Below are positions 26,863-37,171 of a stretch of DNA of 64,000 nt, piece after piece (positions within the stretch are counted from its first letter, which is position 1; every line of letters begins with the position of its first letter). This DNA comes from Mycobacterium sp. D16Q14 (GTDB lineage: Bacteria > Actinomycetota > Actinomycetes > Mycobacteriales > Mycobacteriaceae). Both the position numbers and the translations under genes were made by a program. Where the stretch lies: positions 1 to 64,000 of the forward strand of contig MAEX01000006.1 of assembly GCA_002013415.1 (NCBI GenBank). Reading direction: 5' to 3'. The notes under the pieces were generated by a model. That model worked only from the letters and a program-made list of their open reading frames with translations. It did no database searches and was not told the origin of the DNA.

Positions 26863-28680
26863 TCAGGTCTCCTTAATCGGTGAGGCCGGCTCTACCTCAC
26901 GTTCCGGCCTCTTCAGCCCTCTATTGTGCAGTATCGCCAGGCCAGCCGAGGCCAGGACGGCAAGTCCTGCGATCACAGCAAGAGCCCATTCGATCCAGGG
27001 ACCCCATTGAGTGGCGGGTGTCAGGTCGTCGTGCAGTCGCACCTGCATGTCGATGTATGCCGGTTCAAAAAACTTGGTGCGGCCCGCGTCGACGCCGTCG
27101 GGAGAGATAAATGCGCTGATCCCGGTGGTGCCGACGACGATGACCTCCCGGTCATGCTCGACGGCCCGAACCTTGGAGATGGCCAGCTGCTGTTCACTCA
27201 TCGCAGTACCGAACAGGGCGTTGTTGCTCGGCACCGCGAGAATTTCGGCGCCGTTGAGAGTGGACAGCCGCGCTGCCCTGTCGAACAGGACCTCCCAGCA
27301 CGTCGTCACACCGATCTTCACCCCAGCGGCGGTGACCACACCGTTGCCATCTCCCGGTACGAAATATCCGGCGCGGTCGGCGTACTCCGAGAAGTGCGCG
27401 AAGAAGCTCCGCCATGGCAGATACTCGCCGAACGGTTGCACGATCTGCTTGTCATGACGTTCCCCCGGGCCGGTGTTCGGATCCCACACGATGATGGAAT
27501 TGATCGACTTGGGCTGTTCGGGAGTGGAATCCGGGTGCCGCAACACTCCGCCGACAAGGATGGGCGCCCCGATGGCCTGCGCTGCCTCGGTGATGGCCTC
27601 GGCCGCGTCGGCGTTGCGGATCGGATCGATATCCGAGGAGTTCTCGGGCCACACCACAAACTGCGGCGCCGGAGCCTTCCCAGCCTTGACGTCCTGAGCC
27701 AACAGGAGGGTTTCCTTCACGTGGTAGTCCAGGACAGCACGCCGCTGCGCGTTGAAATCGAGCCCCAAACGCGGAACGTTCCCCTGCACCGCGGCGACTG
27801 TGACGGTTCGCCCATCCGTGGCGCCGTGGCTCGCGTGCCGAACCTGCTGCCAGCTGACCGCTATCGCGAATAGGACAAGGCATACGCACGTTCCGGGCAG
27901 CAGCACCGAGGGAATCGGGCGGGCACCATCCGGGCCCACCGACGGGCTGCGCCACCAGCGATACATCTCGATGCCCAGCGCCGTCACCGCGAAGGCACCC
28001 AGGGCCACCGCAAAGGAGACCAGAGGCGCTCCCCCGTACCGGGCGAGGCTCAGCATCGGACTATCGCCCTGCCCGAAAGCAAGACGGCCCCACGGGAACC
28101 CGCCAAACGGAACGCTTGCCTTGCCCCATTCCGTGGCCGTCCATGCCGCGGCGAACCACAGCGGCCACCCGGGCAGGTTCCGCACCGCGACCGCCAACAC
28201 ACCAAACAGAGCCACCCAAGTGGCGCTTAACAGGGACAGCGCCAACCACGGGACGACGCCCACCAGCTGACCCGTCCAGGGCAGCAGCGGGACGAAGAAC
28301 GCGAGACCGAACAGCAGTCCATAGCCGAGCCCACCGCGCAGCCTGGTCTTCGGCGACCAGAACACCCATCCCAGGATCGACAGCGCCGGGAACGCGGCCC
28401 ACCAGTAACCCCACGGCGGAAAGCTCGCACACAACGCGAGGCCTCCGATCAACGCCGCGCCCTGGCAGGTCGCCGCACGCAGCCAGGCCTGGCCGAACGC
28501 GACAGCGCGGGCGCGCACCGCACCGGCGAAGGCCGCACCGCGTGAGGGGCCGGTCTTGCCCGGAGCCTGTGGCTCCCTATCTATCGGCTCGCCTACCGGA
28601 ACGTTGGCCTCCACATCGCGATCCGCGATGTCCTCGCCAACAATCTCGTCAACGGATTCGTCGACAGTTTCTTCAGCCAT
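26863..28680 (-). CDS. lnt: Apolipoprotein N-acyltransferase Lnt
   Basis: A 605-residue membrane enzyme that adds the third acyl chain to the N-terminal Cys of lipoproteins. A charged cytosolic extension of about 80 residues is followed by six or more helices, an extracytoplasmic carbon-nitrogen hydrolase domain (about 290-555) and a last helix. The triad is visible: Glu in VVWPENSSD, Lys in [18 protein letters not shown] and Cys in [12 protein letters not shown]. The ATG at 28680 overlaps the end of the upstream amidohydrolase by 8 bp. It forms a unit with ppm1, which follows it. Confidence 0.93.
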   Translation of the reverse strand: MAEETVDESVDEIVGEDIADRDVEANVPVGEPIDREPQAPGKTGPSRGAAFAGAVRARAVAFGQAWLRAATCQGAALIGGLALCASFPPWGYWWAAFPALSILGWVFWSPKTRLRGGLGYGLLFGLAFFVPLLPWTGQLVGVVPWLALSLLSATWVALFGVLAVAVRNLPGWPLWFAAAWTATEWGKASVPFGGFPWGRLAFGQGDSPMLSLARYGGAPLVSFAVALGAFAVTALGIEMYRWWRSPSVGPDGARPIPSVLLPGTCVCLVLFAIAVSWQQVRHASHGATDGRTVTVAAVQGNVPRLGLDFNAQRRAVLDYHVKETLLLAQDVKAGKAPAPQFVVWPENSSDIDPIRNADAAEAITEAAQAIGAPILVGGVLRHPDSTPEQPKSINSIIVWDPNTGPGERHDKQIVQPFGEYLPWRSFFAHFSEYADRAGYFVPGDGNGVVTAAGVKIGVTTCWEVLFDRAARLSTLNGAEILAVPSNNALFGTAMSEQQLAISKVRAVEHDREVIVVGTTGISAFISPDGVDAGRTKFFEPAYIDMQVRLHDDLTPATQWGPWIEWALAVIAGLAVLASAGLAILHNRGLKRPEREVEPASPIKET

Positions 28681-30271
28681 GGATCACCGTGCCGCGGTGC
28701 ACGGTCCGGAGACATGTGGGGAGCACAGCAGCGGCGTCCGATAAGTCCGGCAGGGCCGGGACCCGCGAGCGCGGGTCCGTGGACCACCGCTGCACTCCCG
28801 GTTGGCTGGTGTTGATGGTCAAGTCCCCTGTCTCCCAAACCGCATAGCTGGCAAGCGCTCCCGGCGTCAACGTGCCGGTCGCGCCGTCATGAACGCCCTG
28901 CGCACGCCAGCCGCCCCGGGTCGCGGCACTGAATGCCGCGCGGACCGAAACGGAACTGCTTGCGGTGCGGTGATGGGCCGCTGCCCGCACCGTCACCCAC
29001 GGATCCATCGGCGCGACAGGGGCATCAGAACCGAACGCGAGAGGCACGCCTTGGGATGCTAACAGCGCCAGCGGGTTTAGCTGAGTACCTCGGCGTGGGC
29101 CGAGTCGTTCTGCATACATGCCGTCTGGGCCACCCCAGAGGGCATCAAAGGCCGGTTGCACGCTGGCAATCACCCCGAGGCGACCGAGTTGCTCGGCCTG
29201 TGCCGCCGAGACCATTTCGAGGTGCTCAAGACGATGTCCACACCGAGCCACCGCCGGCACGCCATAGCGGTCGCCGACACGGCCCAGCGCGTCGATCACC
29301 TGAGTGACCGCAGCGTCGCCGATCACGTGGAATCCCGCGGCGATACCGGCCTGTGTGCACGAGTCCAGATGCGTCTCAACCGTTTCAGCGTCCAGATGCA
29401 TCGTGCCGCAGGTGTGCGGCGCATCGTGATACGGCTCCTGCAGCCATGCGGTGTGCGACCCCAGCGCGCCGTCGACGAAGAGGTCACCGGCCAGACCGGC
29501 AGCCCCCGTTGAGGCGATGAGCTCGCGCGCATGATCGGGGTCGCGGGCCGGCTCACCCCAGTATCCGGTGACCTGCACGCCATGCTCGGTGGCCAACAGC
29601 TCCCGGAAATCATCCAGCCCACCGATCTCGGGGCCGCCACATTCGTGCACCGACACCAGCCCGAGCGATGCCGCGTTGTCGAGGGCCGCGCGCCGTGCCC
29701 TCGCCCGCCCGTTGACGGAGAGCGCACCGCGTGCATGTGCCCGCAATAGGTGGTGAGCCGCCCCGGCCAGCGGACGCTCGGGGTGAAATCCCGTGGCATC
29801 GGCGAGTCCCGGTACCTGCCGCCGCAGCGCCGTCGACGCCGCGGCCGAGTGCACATCGATACGGGCGAGGTAGACGGCCCGGCCGGGTGCTGTCGCGTCC
29901 AGTTCGGCGGTGCTCAGCGGTTCCCGATCTGGCCATCGCGATTCGTCCCAGCCGTGTCCCCAGATCACCTCATCGGCGTGCTCACCGGCGTACGCGGCTA
30001 GTCGCGCCAGGCAATGCTCGCGCGAGGTCATGTCGGACAGGTCGAGCCCGATGATGGACAGCCCGAGCGCGGTGAGGTGAACATGGGCGTCGACGAACGC
30101 GGGCGCGACGAAGGCACCCTCCAGGTCGACGATGTCGGCGCCGGGGAACTCTGCGCGACCAAGGTCGTCCTCGCCGATCCAGCTGATGACATCGCCGGTC
30201 ACGGCCATGGCGGTCGCCGCCGGATGCGACGGGCTATGCACGCGCGCGTTGACGAGCAGTTGAGTCTGCAC
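28673..30271 (-). CDS. Amidohydrolase family protein (YtcJ-like)
   Basis: A 532-residue metal-dependent hydrolase of the amidohydrolase superfamily, YtcJ-like branch. The N-terminal beta-sandwich is followed by [13 protein letters not shown] (metal-binding His pair), [42 protein letters not shown] and [14 protein letters not shown], which are the later metal and substrate motifs. The substrate is unknown. It is probably the first gene of an operon leading into lnt and ppm1, given the 8-bp overlap with lnt. Confidence 0.87.
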   Translation of the reverse strand: MQTQLLVNARVHSPSHPAATAMAVTGDVISWIGEDDLGRAEFPGADIVDLEGAFVAPAFVDAHVHLTALGLSIIGLDLSDMTSREHCLARLAAYAGEHADEVIWGHGWDESRWPDREPLSTAELDATAPGRAVYLARIDVHSAAASTALRRQVPGLADATGFHPERPLAGAAHHLLRAHARGALSVNGRARARRAALDNAASLGLVSVHECGGPEIGGLDDFRELLATEHGVQVTGYWGEPARDPDHARELIASTGAAGLAGDLFVDGALGSHTAWLQEPYHDAPHTCGTMHLDAETVETHLDSCTQAGIAAGFHVIGDAAVTQVIDALGRVGDRYGVPAVARCGHRLEHLEMVSAAQAEQLGRLGVIASVQPAFDALWGGPDGMYAERLGPRRGTQLNPLALLASQGVPLAFGSDAPVAPMDPWVTVRAAAHHRTASSSVSVRAAFSAATRGGWRAQGVHDGATGTLTPGALASYAVWETGDLTINTSQPGVQRWSTDPRSRVPALPDLSDAAAVLPTCLRTVHRGTVIHG

Positions 30272-30300
30272 TCGGTAATTCTGCCGGGTTCGGACGACGT

Positions 30301-30813
30301 CTACGCAGGCAGGTCGTGGCCGGGGCGGTAACGCGAAGACGGTCCGGGCTGCTCATCGCTCACGTCGATAACCTCACCGTCGATGTAGTCGGCGGTGCTC
30401 GCACGCGTTCGGCTGGCCTGAAAGGCGCCGTATCCGGCGGGGATGACGGTGAAGAGAGGTGCGCGCCGGCTCAGCTGCCGTGCCGCGACAAGGGTCAGCA
30501 CCGGCCGCAGGACGGCGCGGGTCGGCGGCAACAGCATGAGCAGCCCGATGGCCGAGGACACCAGCCCCGGGATCACCACTGCGACGGTTCCGAGTGCGAT
30601 GAGCGCACCGTCCGCGACGGCTCCTCCGGGGGATCGCACTCCCCGCCGCAGCTGATCAAGGGCGCGCCGGGCCTGCGAGCCCGCAAGTATCAAACCGACG
30701 ACAAAGGCCGCGGCGACGGCGATGATGGTCCAGCCGATGCCCACCGCGGAGGTCAACGCCACCAGGGCGGACACCTCGACGATCACATACAGCAGAAACA
30801 GGCCTGGCCACAT
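30301..30813 (-). CDS. fxsA: FxsA family membrane protein
   Basis: A small inner-membrane protein of about 170 residues. The N-terminal LFLLYVIVEVSALVALTSAVGIGWTI is the FxsA hallmark, followed by the hydrophobic AVADGALIALGTVAVVIPGLVSSAIGLLMLLPPTR, the second conserved block. The C-terminal 35 residues are polar. Known family members relieve phage exclusion in E. coli; a role in mycobacteria is not known. The ATG at 30813 is chosen (protein MWPGLFLL); a GTG at 30828 would add five residues. Confidence 0.82.
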   Translation of the reverse strand: MWPGLFLLYVIVEVSALVALTSAVGIGWTIIAVAAAFVVGLILAGSQARRALDQLRRGVRSPGGAVADGALIALGTVAVVIPGLVSSAIGLLMLLPPTRAVLRPVLTLVAARQLSRRAPLFTVIPAGYGAFQASRTRASTADYIDGEVIDVSDEQPGPSSRYRPGHDLPA

Positions 30814-30864
30814 ATCCGGACAACGCACCGGCCCGTTGCCGGGTTCCCGGTTCGGCGTTCCGGG

Positions 30865-31257
30865 TCAGGCGGTGACGGCTAGCCCGATGGTGCCGCTGGT
30901 GCCGCGACGCAGCACGCTGGCCTTGACCAGCACCCACCCCAGCAGGCCGTACTTACGGGTGATGGCCGACCGCGCCCGCTCGGTCCCCTCGGGGTCCAGG
31001 ACTCGTGCGGTGCCCTCGATCTCGCCGCTGCGAACCTTGCCACGCACATCGCAGACGGCCAGCGTCACGCGCGGGGTGTTGCGGATCCGGCGCACCTTCC
31101 AGGAGGTGGCTTCGGTCCACACGAGAAGCTCGCCGTCCTCGGGTGCCGCCCACACCGCGGCCGGTTTCGCGCGACCGTCCTTGGTGTAGGTGGTCAACAG
31201 GACATATTTGGCGGCACAGACGTCGTCGAATGTCGGCACCGGGAGGTTCGCACCCAT
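30865..31257 (-). CDS. PPOX-class F420-dependent oxidoreductase
   Basis: A 130-residue split-barrel protein. KYVLLTTYTKDGRAKPAAVWAAPEDGELLVWTEATSWKVRRIRNTPRV carries the typical PPOX strands and the WKVRRIR phosphate-binding stretch. The adjacent gene at 31277-31681 encodes a clear paralog with the same layout (YILLTTFTKDG, TWKVRRIRRDRKVRVAVC), so the pair arose by tandem duplication. The substrate is unknown. Confidence 0.82.
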   Translation of the reverse strand: MGANLPVPTFDDVCAAKYVLLTTYTKDGRAKPAAVWAAPEDGELLVWTEATSWKVRRIRNTPRVTLAVCDVRGKVRSGEIEGTARVLDPEGTERARSAITRKYGLLGWVLVKASVLRRGTSGTIGLAVTA

Positions 31258-31276
31258 GCCGATCAGTCTAGGAACC

Positions 31277-31681
31277 TCAGAGCGTTTCCGGCGCGCCGAG
31301 CGTCACCGAAATACCGACTCTGGCGCCGTTGCGCCGGTCCAACCACGCTGTCACGATCCGGCTGGGTAGTCCGTACCGTGTGACCACCGCCTCCCGGATA
31401 CGCGCCACCGAGGCCGGATCCTCGACGATCACCGCGGTGGCATCGGCTACCGGACTGATCACCCGGCCGCGCTGCGTGCAGACGGCCACTCTCACCTTCC
31501 GGTCTCGCCGGATCCTTCGGACCTTCCAGGTGTTCGCACTCGTGGTCAGCAAGAGCTCATCGCCCTCGGCGACGAAGCCCATCGGAGTTGGCTTGGGCAC
31601 ACCGTCTTTGGTGAATGTGGTCAACAGAATGTAGCGGCCGGCCGCTACGGTGCCGATGTCCAAGCCGATGTTCCGGGCCAT
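31277..31681 (-). CDS. PPOX-class F420-dependent oxidoreductase, Rv2061c-like
   Basis: A 134-residue paralog of the preceding gene, with the same YILLTTFTKDG and TWKVRRIRRD blocks. Its place directly after cobN matches Rv2061c beside Rv2062c (cobN) in M. tuberculosis. It ends in VGISVTLGAPETL and shows no signal peptide. It stands 19 bp before its paralog and 9 bp after cobN on the same strand, so all three are likely co-transcribed. Confidence 0.82.
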   Translation of the reverse strand: MARNIGLDIGTVAAGRYILLTTFTKDGVPKPTPMGFVAEGDELLLTTSANTWKVRRIRRDRKVRVAVCTQRGRVISPVADATAVIVEDPASVARIREAVVTRYGLPSRIVTAWLDRRNGARVGISVTLGAPETL

Positions 31682-31690
31682 GCTCCGATG

Positions 31691-34600
31691 CTACGACTCC
31701 AGCTCGCCCTCGGTCTCCAAGAACACTGATCGCAAATCACTCAGAACTTGCTGATCCGGGTTCTCCCACAGACCCCGACTGGCCGCTTCCAGCAACCTCT
31801 CGGCAATACCATGAAGTGCCCACGGGTTGGACTGCTGCATGAACTTGCGGTTCTGCTCATCGAGCACATAGCTGTTGGTGAGCTGCTCGTACATCCAGTC
31901 GGCCATCACGTTCGCGGTGGCGTCGTATCCGAACAGGTAGTCGACGGTGGCAGCCATTTCGAACGCACCCTTGTATCCGTGCCGGCGCATCGCCTCCAGC
32001 CACCGCGGATTGACCACCCGTGCGCGGAAAACCCTTGTGGTTTCTTCAGATAACGTGCGGGTACGCACAGCGTCAGGTCGGGTGTTATCACCGATATACG
32101 CCGCCGGAGCCTTACCGGTGAGTGCGCGCACCGCGGCGACCATGCCGCCGTGGTATTGGAAGTAGTCGTCCGAATCGGCAATATCGTGTTCGCGGGTGTC
32201 GGTGTTCTTCGCCGCGACCGCGATCCGGCGATACTGGTGCCGCATGTCCTCACTCGCGGCGGCGCCATCCAATCCACGGCCATAAGCGAATCCGCCCCAC
32301 GCGGTGTAGACCTGCTCCAAATCCGAGTCGTTGCGCCAGTTTTGGCTATCGATCAGCTGAAGTAGTCCTGCGCCATACGTGCCGGGCTTGGAACCGAAGA
32401 TGCGCATGGTGGCGCGTCGCCAATCACCGTGCTCGGCGCGATCCGCTTCGGCGTGCGCCCGCAGATAGTTCTGCTCCGCGGATTCATCGAGGCCCGCCAC
32501 CAGCGCGACCGCGTCATCGAGCATGGTCACCACATGCGGGAAGGCGTCGCGGAAGAATCCGGAGATGCGCACCGTCACATCGATCCGTGGGCGCCGGAGT
32601 TCTGCCAGGGACATCGCCTCCAGGCTCACCACGCGCCGGGAAGCCTCATCCCACACTGGCCGAACACCCAGGAGTGCAAGAACTTCGGCGATATCGTCAC
32701 CGGAGGTCCGCATCGCCGAGGTACCCCATATCGAAAGGCCAACAGACCGCGGCCAATCTCCATAGTCGGTGCGGTATCGCTCCAGCAGCGAGTCCGCCAT
32801 GGCCTGCCCGGTCTCCCAGGCCAGCTTCGACGGAACCGCCTTGGGGTCCACCGAGTAGAAATTGCGCCCGGTAGGCAGCACGTTGACGAGCCCCCGCAGC
32901 GGTGAGCCGGACGGCCCGGCCTCGATGAACCGGCCATCCAGGGCGCGCAGAATCGCGTCAATCTCGCCGTTGGTGCCGTCCAGCCTGGGCACTACCTCGG
33001 TCGCCGCGAACCGCAGGATCTGCGCGACCTGAGGGTCATCGGTGAGATCGTCCACCGCGTCGGGATTCCAGCCCGAGCCCTGTAGCGCCGTCAGCAGCGA
33101 ATGTGCCTGCTGGTCAATCTCATCCACGCGCACCCGGTCATCGGTGCCGTCCTCGGCCAGCCCGAGTGCCTGACGCAATCCGGGTACCGATTGTTCACCG
33201 GCCCACATCTGTCGGGCACGCAGGATCGACAGCACCAGATCAACCTGAGCTCCCCCGATGGGAGCGCTGCCCAGAATGTGCAGGCCGTCGCGGATTTGCA
33301 CATCTTTGATCTCACAGAGCCATCCGTCGACATGCAGCAACATGTCGTCGAAGACGTCCTCGTCGGGGCGCTCTTGAAGCCCCAGGTCGTGGTCCATCTT
33401 CGCCGCACGCATCAGCGTCCAGATCTGCTGGCGGATTGCCGGTAGTTTCGCCGGGTCCAGCGCCGAGATATTCGCGTGCTCATCGAGCAATTGCTCCAAA
33501 CGCGCTATATCCCCATAGGTTTCGGCCCGGGCCATGGGCGGGATGAGGTGGTCGACCAGGGTCGCGTGCGCGCGCCGTTTGGCCTGAGTGCCCTCGCCCG
33601 GATCGTTTACCAGGAACGGGTAAATGAGCGGCAGATCACCGATCGCAGCATCAGTGGCGCAATCTGCCGACAGGCCAACGGTTTTCCCGGGTAACCACTC
33701 CAGATTGCCGTGCTTGCCCAGGTGTACCAGAGCATCGGCACCGAACCCGCCCTCCTCTCGCGCGGCCGACAGCCAGCGGTATGCGGCGAGGTAATGGTGA
33801 CTGGGTGGCAGGTCGGGGTCGTGATAGATGGCTACCGGATTTTCCCCGAATCCACGCGGCGGCTGTACGAGTAGCAGCACATTGCCCGCTTGTAGCGCAG
33901 CAATCACAATGTCGCCGTCGGGGTTGACGCTTGTGTCGACGAACAGTTCTCCCGGTGGCGGGCCCCAGTGTTGGACCACCTGCTCGGCGAGCCCGGGCGC
34001 CAGTCGCGTGAACCACTCCCGGTACTGTCGCGCGGGCACACGAATTGGGTTGCCCGCCAGCTGTTCCGCGGTCAACCAGTCCGGATCTTGGCCGCCCCGT
34101 TCGATGAGCGCGTGAATCAGCGTGTCGCCGTCGCCATCCGCCGCGGGTCGGCCGGTGGCGGGCAGTCCGGGGATGTCACCGTCGGCGCCCACGTCATAGC
34201 CCGCCGCACGCATGGCTGTCAGCAACGCCACCGCACTCGCCGGGGTGTCCAACCCCACCGCGTTGCCGATCCTGGCGTGCTTGGTGGGATACGCGGAGAA
34301 CACCACCGCTATCCGACGCTCCCCGGCGGGGATGGATCGAAGTCTTGCGTGCCGCAACGCGATACCGGCCACCCGTGCGCAGCGCTCCGCGTCCGGAACG
34401 TAGGTGATAAGGCCGTCGCTGTCGATCTCCTTGAACGAGAAGGGCACGGTGATGATGCGCCCGTCGAATTCGGGAACCGCGACCTGGGTGGCGACGTCCA
34501 ACGGGCTCATACCGTCGTCGTTGGCGTCCCAATCATCGCGGGGGCTGGTCAGGCACAACCCCTGCAGGATTGGGATATCCAAGGCCGCAAGGTGGCCGAC

Positions 34601-35308
34601 ATTCCACTCGTCGTCGGCTCCGCCGGCTCCCACTGCCGCCGGAGTCGCACCACCGGCGGCCAGAACGGTGACCACCATGGCGTCGGCGGCCGCCAGCTTC
34701 TCCAGAAGCTCCGCCGGCGCGGTCCGCAGCGAGGCGCAGTACACCGGAAGTGCCCGTCCTCCAAGGTTTTCAATGGCAGTGCAGAGAGCCTCGATGTACG
34801 CGGTGTTTCCGGCCAGCTGCTGGGCGCGGTAGTACAGCACCGCGATGGTGGGACCGTCGGCATTCTGGGCGGCCCGCTGTAGCACCCCCCAGGCCGGGTT
34901 TGTCGCCGGCGGTTCGAAGCCGATTCCCGTCATCAGCACGGTGTCCGACAAGAAGGCGTGCAGCTGCTGCAGATTCGCCGTCCCACCTTCAGCCAGGTAC
35001 CGGTGGACCTGTAAGGCTACGCCGCCCGGGACGGTCGAACATTCCATGAGCTCGGCATCGGGAGCCTGCTCACCGGAGACCACGACGGCCGGCACACCGG
35101 AGGCGATGACGGCATCGATGCCCTCCTCCCAACCGCGACGGCCACCAAGAAGCCGAACAACCACCGTCCCCATCCCGTCCAGCAGGGCCGGCAGGTCGTC
35201 TACGTGGATACGAGAAGGGTTGGCCCATCGATAGTTCGCACCACTGGCACGCGCACTCAGCAGGTCGGTGTCGGATGTCGACAGGATCAGGATCGGGGCA
35301 TTGCTCAC
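31691..35308 (-). CDS. cobN: Cobaltochelatase subunit CobN
   Basis: A 1205-residue large subunit of the ATP-dependent aerobic cobaltochelatase, which inserts cobalt into hydrogenobyrinic acid a,c-diamide. The length fits the family (about 1200). VVFSAYPTKHARIGNAVGLDTPASAVALL, LVHLGKHGNLEWLPGK, IYPFLVNDPGEGTQAKRRAHATLVDHLIPPM and GTSAMRTSGDDIAEVLALLG are conserved CobN blocks. A GTG start at 35308 faces cobG across 33 bp. The AAA+ partners (CobS/CobT or ChlI/ChlD type) are not in the window. Confidence 0.95.
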   Translation of the reverse strand: MSNAPILILSTSDTDLLSARASGANYRWANPSRIHVDDLPALLDGMGTVVVRLLGGRRGWEEGIDAVIASGVPAVVVSGEQAPDAELMECSTVPGGVALQVHRYLAEGGTANLQQLHAFLSDTVLMTGIGFEPPATNPAWGVLQRAAQNADGPTIAVLYYRAQQLAGNTAYIEALCTAIENLGGRALPVYCASLRTAPAELLEKLAAADAMVVTVLAAGGATPAAVGAGGADDEWNVGHLAALDIPILQGLCLTSPRDDWDANDDGMSPLDVATQVAVPEFDGRIITVPFSFKEIDSDGLITYVPDAERCARVAGIALRHARLRSIPAGERRIAVVFSAYPTKHARIGNAVGLDTPASAVALLTAMRAAGYDVGADGDIPGLPATGRPAADGDGDTLIHALIERGGQDPDWLTAEQLAGNPIRVPARQYREWFTRLAPGLAEQVVQHWGPPPGELFVDTSVNPDGDIVIAALQAGNVLLLVQPPRGFGENPVAIYHDPDLPPSHHYLAAYRWLSAAREEGGFGADALVHLGKHGNLEWLPGKTVGLSADCATDAAIGDLPLIYPFLVNDPGEGTQAKRRAHATLVDHLIPPMARAETYGDIARLEQLLDEHANISALDPAKLPAIRQQIWTLMRAAKMDHDLGLQERPDEDVFDDMLLHVDGWLCEIKDVQIRDGLHILGSAPIGGAQVDLVLSILRARQMWAGEQSVPGLRQALGLAEDGTDDRVRVDEIDQQAHSLLTALQGSGWNPDAVDDLTDDPQVAQILRFAATEVVPRLDGTNGEIDAILRALDGRFIEAGPSGSPLRGLVNVLPTGRNFYSVDPKAVPSKLAWETGQAMADSLLERYRTDYGDWPRSVGLSIWGTSAMRTSGDDIAEVLALLGVRPVWDEASRRVVSLEAMSLAELRRPRIDVTVRISGFFRDAFPHVVTMLDDAVALVAGLDESAEQNYLRAHAEADRAEHGDWRRATMRIFGSKPGTYGAGLLQLIDSQNWRNDSDLEQVYTAWGGFAYGRGLDGAAASEDMRHQYRRIAVAAKNTDTREHDIADSDDYFQYHGGMVAAVRALTGKAPAAYIGDNTRPDAVRTRTLSEETTRVFRARVVNPRWLEAMRRHGYKGAFEMAATVDYLFGYDATANVMADWMYEQLTNSYVLDEQNRKFMQQSNPWALHGIAERLLEAASRGLWENPDQQVLSDLRSVFLETEGELES

Positions 35309-35319
35309 AGGACATTCGT

Positions 35320-35335
35320 ACCGTAGTCCTACGGT
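35320..35335. promoter_or_regulatory. 16-bp palindrome holding opposed -10 elements of cobN and cobG
   Basis: ACCGTAG-TC-CTACGGT is a perfect 7-2-7 inverted repeat in the 33-bp gap between divergent cobN and cobG. Each arm contains TACGGT, a TANNNT-type -10. On the plus strand it ends 6 bases before the cobG GTG; on the minus strand it ends 11 bases before the cobN GTG. It could also be an operator shared by both genes. Confidence 0.6.
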
Positions 35336-35341
35336 GAGTAG

Positions 35342-36535
35342 GTGACCCGCTCTGGTGATGAGCCGCTTGCGCGAAGACCACGAGGCACCGCAGACGACGC
35401 GTGCCCCGGCGCGCTGCGTCTACACGAGGCCGCCGATGGAGCGCTGGCACGCATCCGGCTGCCCGGCGGAATGGTCACGTCAGCGCAGTTGGCCGCGTTG
35501 GCCGAGGCGGCCGGCGACTATGGCGCGCCGGTATTGGAGCTGACCTCCCGCGGCAATGTTCAGCTGCGATCGATCCGTGATGCAGATGCGGTGGGCACCC
35601 TCTTATCGGAGGCCGGGCTGCTGCCGTCGCCGAGCCATGAACGGGTACGCAACATCGTGGCCTCGCCGCTGTCGGGTCGGTCCGGCGACTTTCCCGATGT
35701 GCGTCCGCTGGTCGTCGCGCTGGACCGCGGGCTGATCTCTGCTCCCGTTCTCGCCGACCTGCCGGGTCGTTTTTTGTTCAGCCTCGACGACGGGCGCGGC
35801 GATATGACGGCCATGGGGGCCGATATCGGACTGCGGCACCACCCAGGCGGATGGCGACTGATTCTCGACGGCCGCGCCACGTCGGTGTGCATCGACGACC
35901 GGGATGCCGCCGTGGAACGCGTGCTCGCGATCGCGCAGACCTTCGTGCACATCCGGGGGAACGCGTGGCGCGTGGCCGAGCTGCCGGACGCGGCGGAGAC
36001 CCTTGCCCAGGCGATCGGCGCGACGCTGATCGAAGGCGCACCTCATCCCATGGCCACGGTACGTGCACCCGTGGGATGGATCGAGCAGCCTTCCGCGGGT
36101 GACTCTTGCCACGACATGGTGACATTGGGCGCCGCGGTTCCGTTGGGTCAGTTGCCGGCGAGAGTGGCCGCGCTGTTGGCGGCCGCCGAAAAACCCGTCG
36201 TCATCACCCCGTGGCGATCTGTGCTGTTGTGCGATCTGCCCCACGAAGACGCCGACGTGGTACTGCGGGTGCTGGCGCCCTTGGGCCTGGTGTTCGACGA
36301 ACGCTCCCCGTGGCTCAATGCCAGTTCATGCACCGGACTACCCGGATGTGGGCGCTCGCGGGCCGACGTGCATGCCGATGTGCGGCTCGAAGTGGTCGAA
36401 GAGATCGCCAGCGGGATCCATTCCCCGGTGCATCGGCACTGGGTTGGCTGTCCCCGGGCCTGCGGCTCCCCCGCCACAGGCCAGGTGCTGGTGGCGACGG
36501 AGCTGGGTTATCGGCCGCTGGAGCGGCACCCGTAG
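35342..36535 (+). CDS. cobG: Precorrin-3B synthase CobG
   Basis: A 397-residue oxygen-dependent enzyme of the sulfite/nitrite reductase-like family that forms precorrin-3B in aerobic corrin synthesis. Cys ligands for a 4Fe-4S cluster are seen in SSCTGLPGCGRSRADV and GCPRACGSP, and RGNVQLRSI is the ferredoxin-like half-domain motif. The GTG at 35342 lies 6 bases after TACGGT, suggesting a leaderless mRNA. The first residues (SGDEPLARR) are encoded by a short dispersed repeat. Confidence 0.92.
   Translation: MTRSGDEPLARRPRGTADDACPGALRLHEAADGALARIRLPGGMVTSAQLAALAEAAGDYGAPVLELTSRGNVQLRSIRDADAVGTLLSEAGLLPSPSHERVRNIVASPLSGRSGDFPDVRPLVVALDRGLISAPVLADLPGRFLFSLDDGRGDMTAMGADIGLRHHPGGWRLILDGRATSVCIDDRDAAVERVLAIAQTFVHIRGNAWRVAELPDAAETLAQAIGATLIEGAPHPMATVRAPVGWIEQPSAGDSCHDMVTLGAAVPLGQLPARVAALLAAAEKPVVITPWRSVLLCDLPHEDADVVLRVLAPLGLVFDERSPWLNASSCTGLPGCGRSRADVHADVRLEVVEEIASGIHSPVHRHWVGCPRACGSPATGQVLVATELGYRPLERHP
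35354..35379 (+). repeat. Dispersed short repeat, copy in cobG
   Basis: GATGAG followed by CCGCTTGCGCGAAGACC, in frame as DEPLARR just after the cobG start codon. The most diverged of the four copies. Confidence 0.55.
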
Positions 36536-36538
36536 GGT
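36533..36538 (+). promoter_or_regulatory. Leaderless-type -10 box of cobH
   Basis: TAGGGT, which includes the cobG stop codon TAG, ends 6 bases before the cobH GTG at 36545. It may let cobH be transcribed on its own. Confidence 0.4.
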
Positions 36539-36544
36539 GAGCGC

Positions 36545-37171
36545 GTGCTGGACTACGTGCGAGACGGAGCCGAGATCTATCGGCAATCGTTCGCGACCAT
36601 CAGGGCCGAGGCCGATCTGTCGGCATTCCCCGACGATGTCGCGCGCGTGGTGGTCCGGCTCATTCACACCTGCGGGCAGGTGGATCTGCCCGGCGAGATC
36701 GCCTTCTCCCCCGACGTGGTGACACGCACCCAGGCGGCCCTGGACGCCGGTGCCCCGATCCTGTGTGATTCGTCGATGGTCGCGGCCGGGATCACCCGCC
36801 TGCGCCTCCCCGCCGACAACGAGGTGGTGTCCCTGGTGGCCGATCCGCGCGCCGCGGATCGGGCCCAGCGCACCGGAACCACAAGATCGGCTGCCGCCGT
36901 GGACCTCTGGGCCGATCGGCTGCCCGGATCGGTCGCCGCGATCGGAAATGCCCCCACCGCGCTGTTCCGCATCCTCGAACTCATCGACGAAGGGGTTACT
37001 CCCCCAGTGGCCGTCCTCGGCGGCCCGGTCGGTTTCGTCGGCTCGGCACAGTCCAAACAAGAGCTGATCGACCGCCCGCGCGGCATGGACTACCTCCTGG
37101 TGCGGGGTCGACGGGGCGGCAGCGCGATGGCCGCCGCCGCGGTGAACGCGATTGCGAGCGATAAGGAATGA
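36545..37171 (+). CDS. cobH: Precorrin-8X methylmutase CobH
   Basis: A 208-residue enzyme that moves the C-11 methyl group to C-12, giving hydrogenobyrinic acid. [54 protein letters not shown] and [32 protein letters not shown] are the family blocks, with the catalytic His in HTCG. It follows cobG by 9 bp and overlaps cobIJ by ATGA. Confidence 0.95.
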   Translation: MLDYVRDGAEIYRQSFATIRAEADLSAFPDDVARVVVRLIHTCGQVDLPGEIAFSPDVVTRTQAALDAGAPILCDSSMVAAGITRLRLPADNEVVSLVADPRAADRAQRTGTTRSAAAVDLWADRLPGSVAAIGNAPTALFRILELIDEGVTPPVAVLGGPVGFVGSAQSKQELIDRPRGMDYLLVRGRRGGSAMAAAAVNAIASDKE

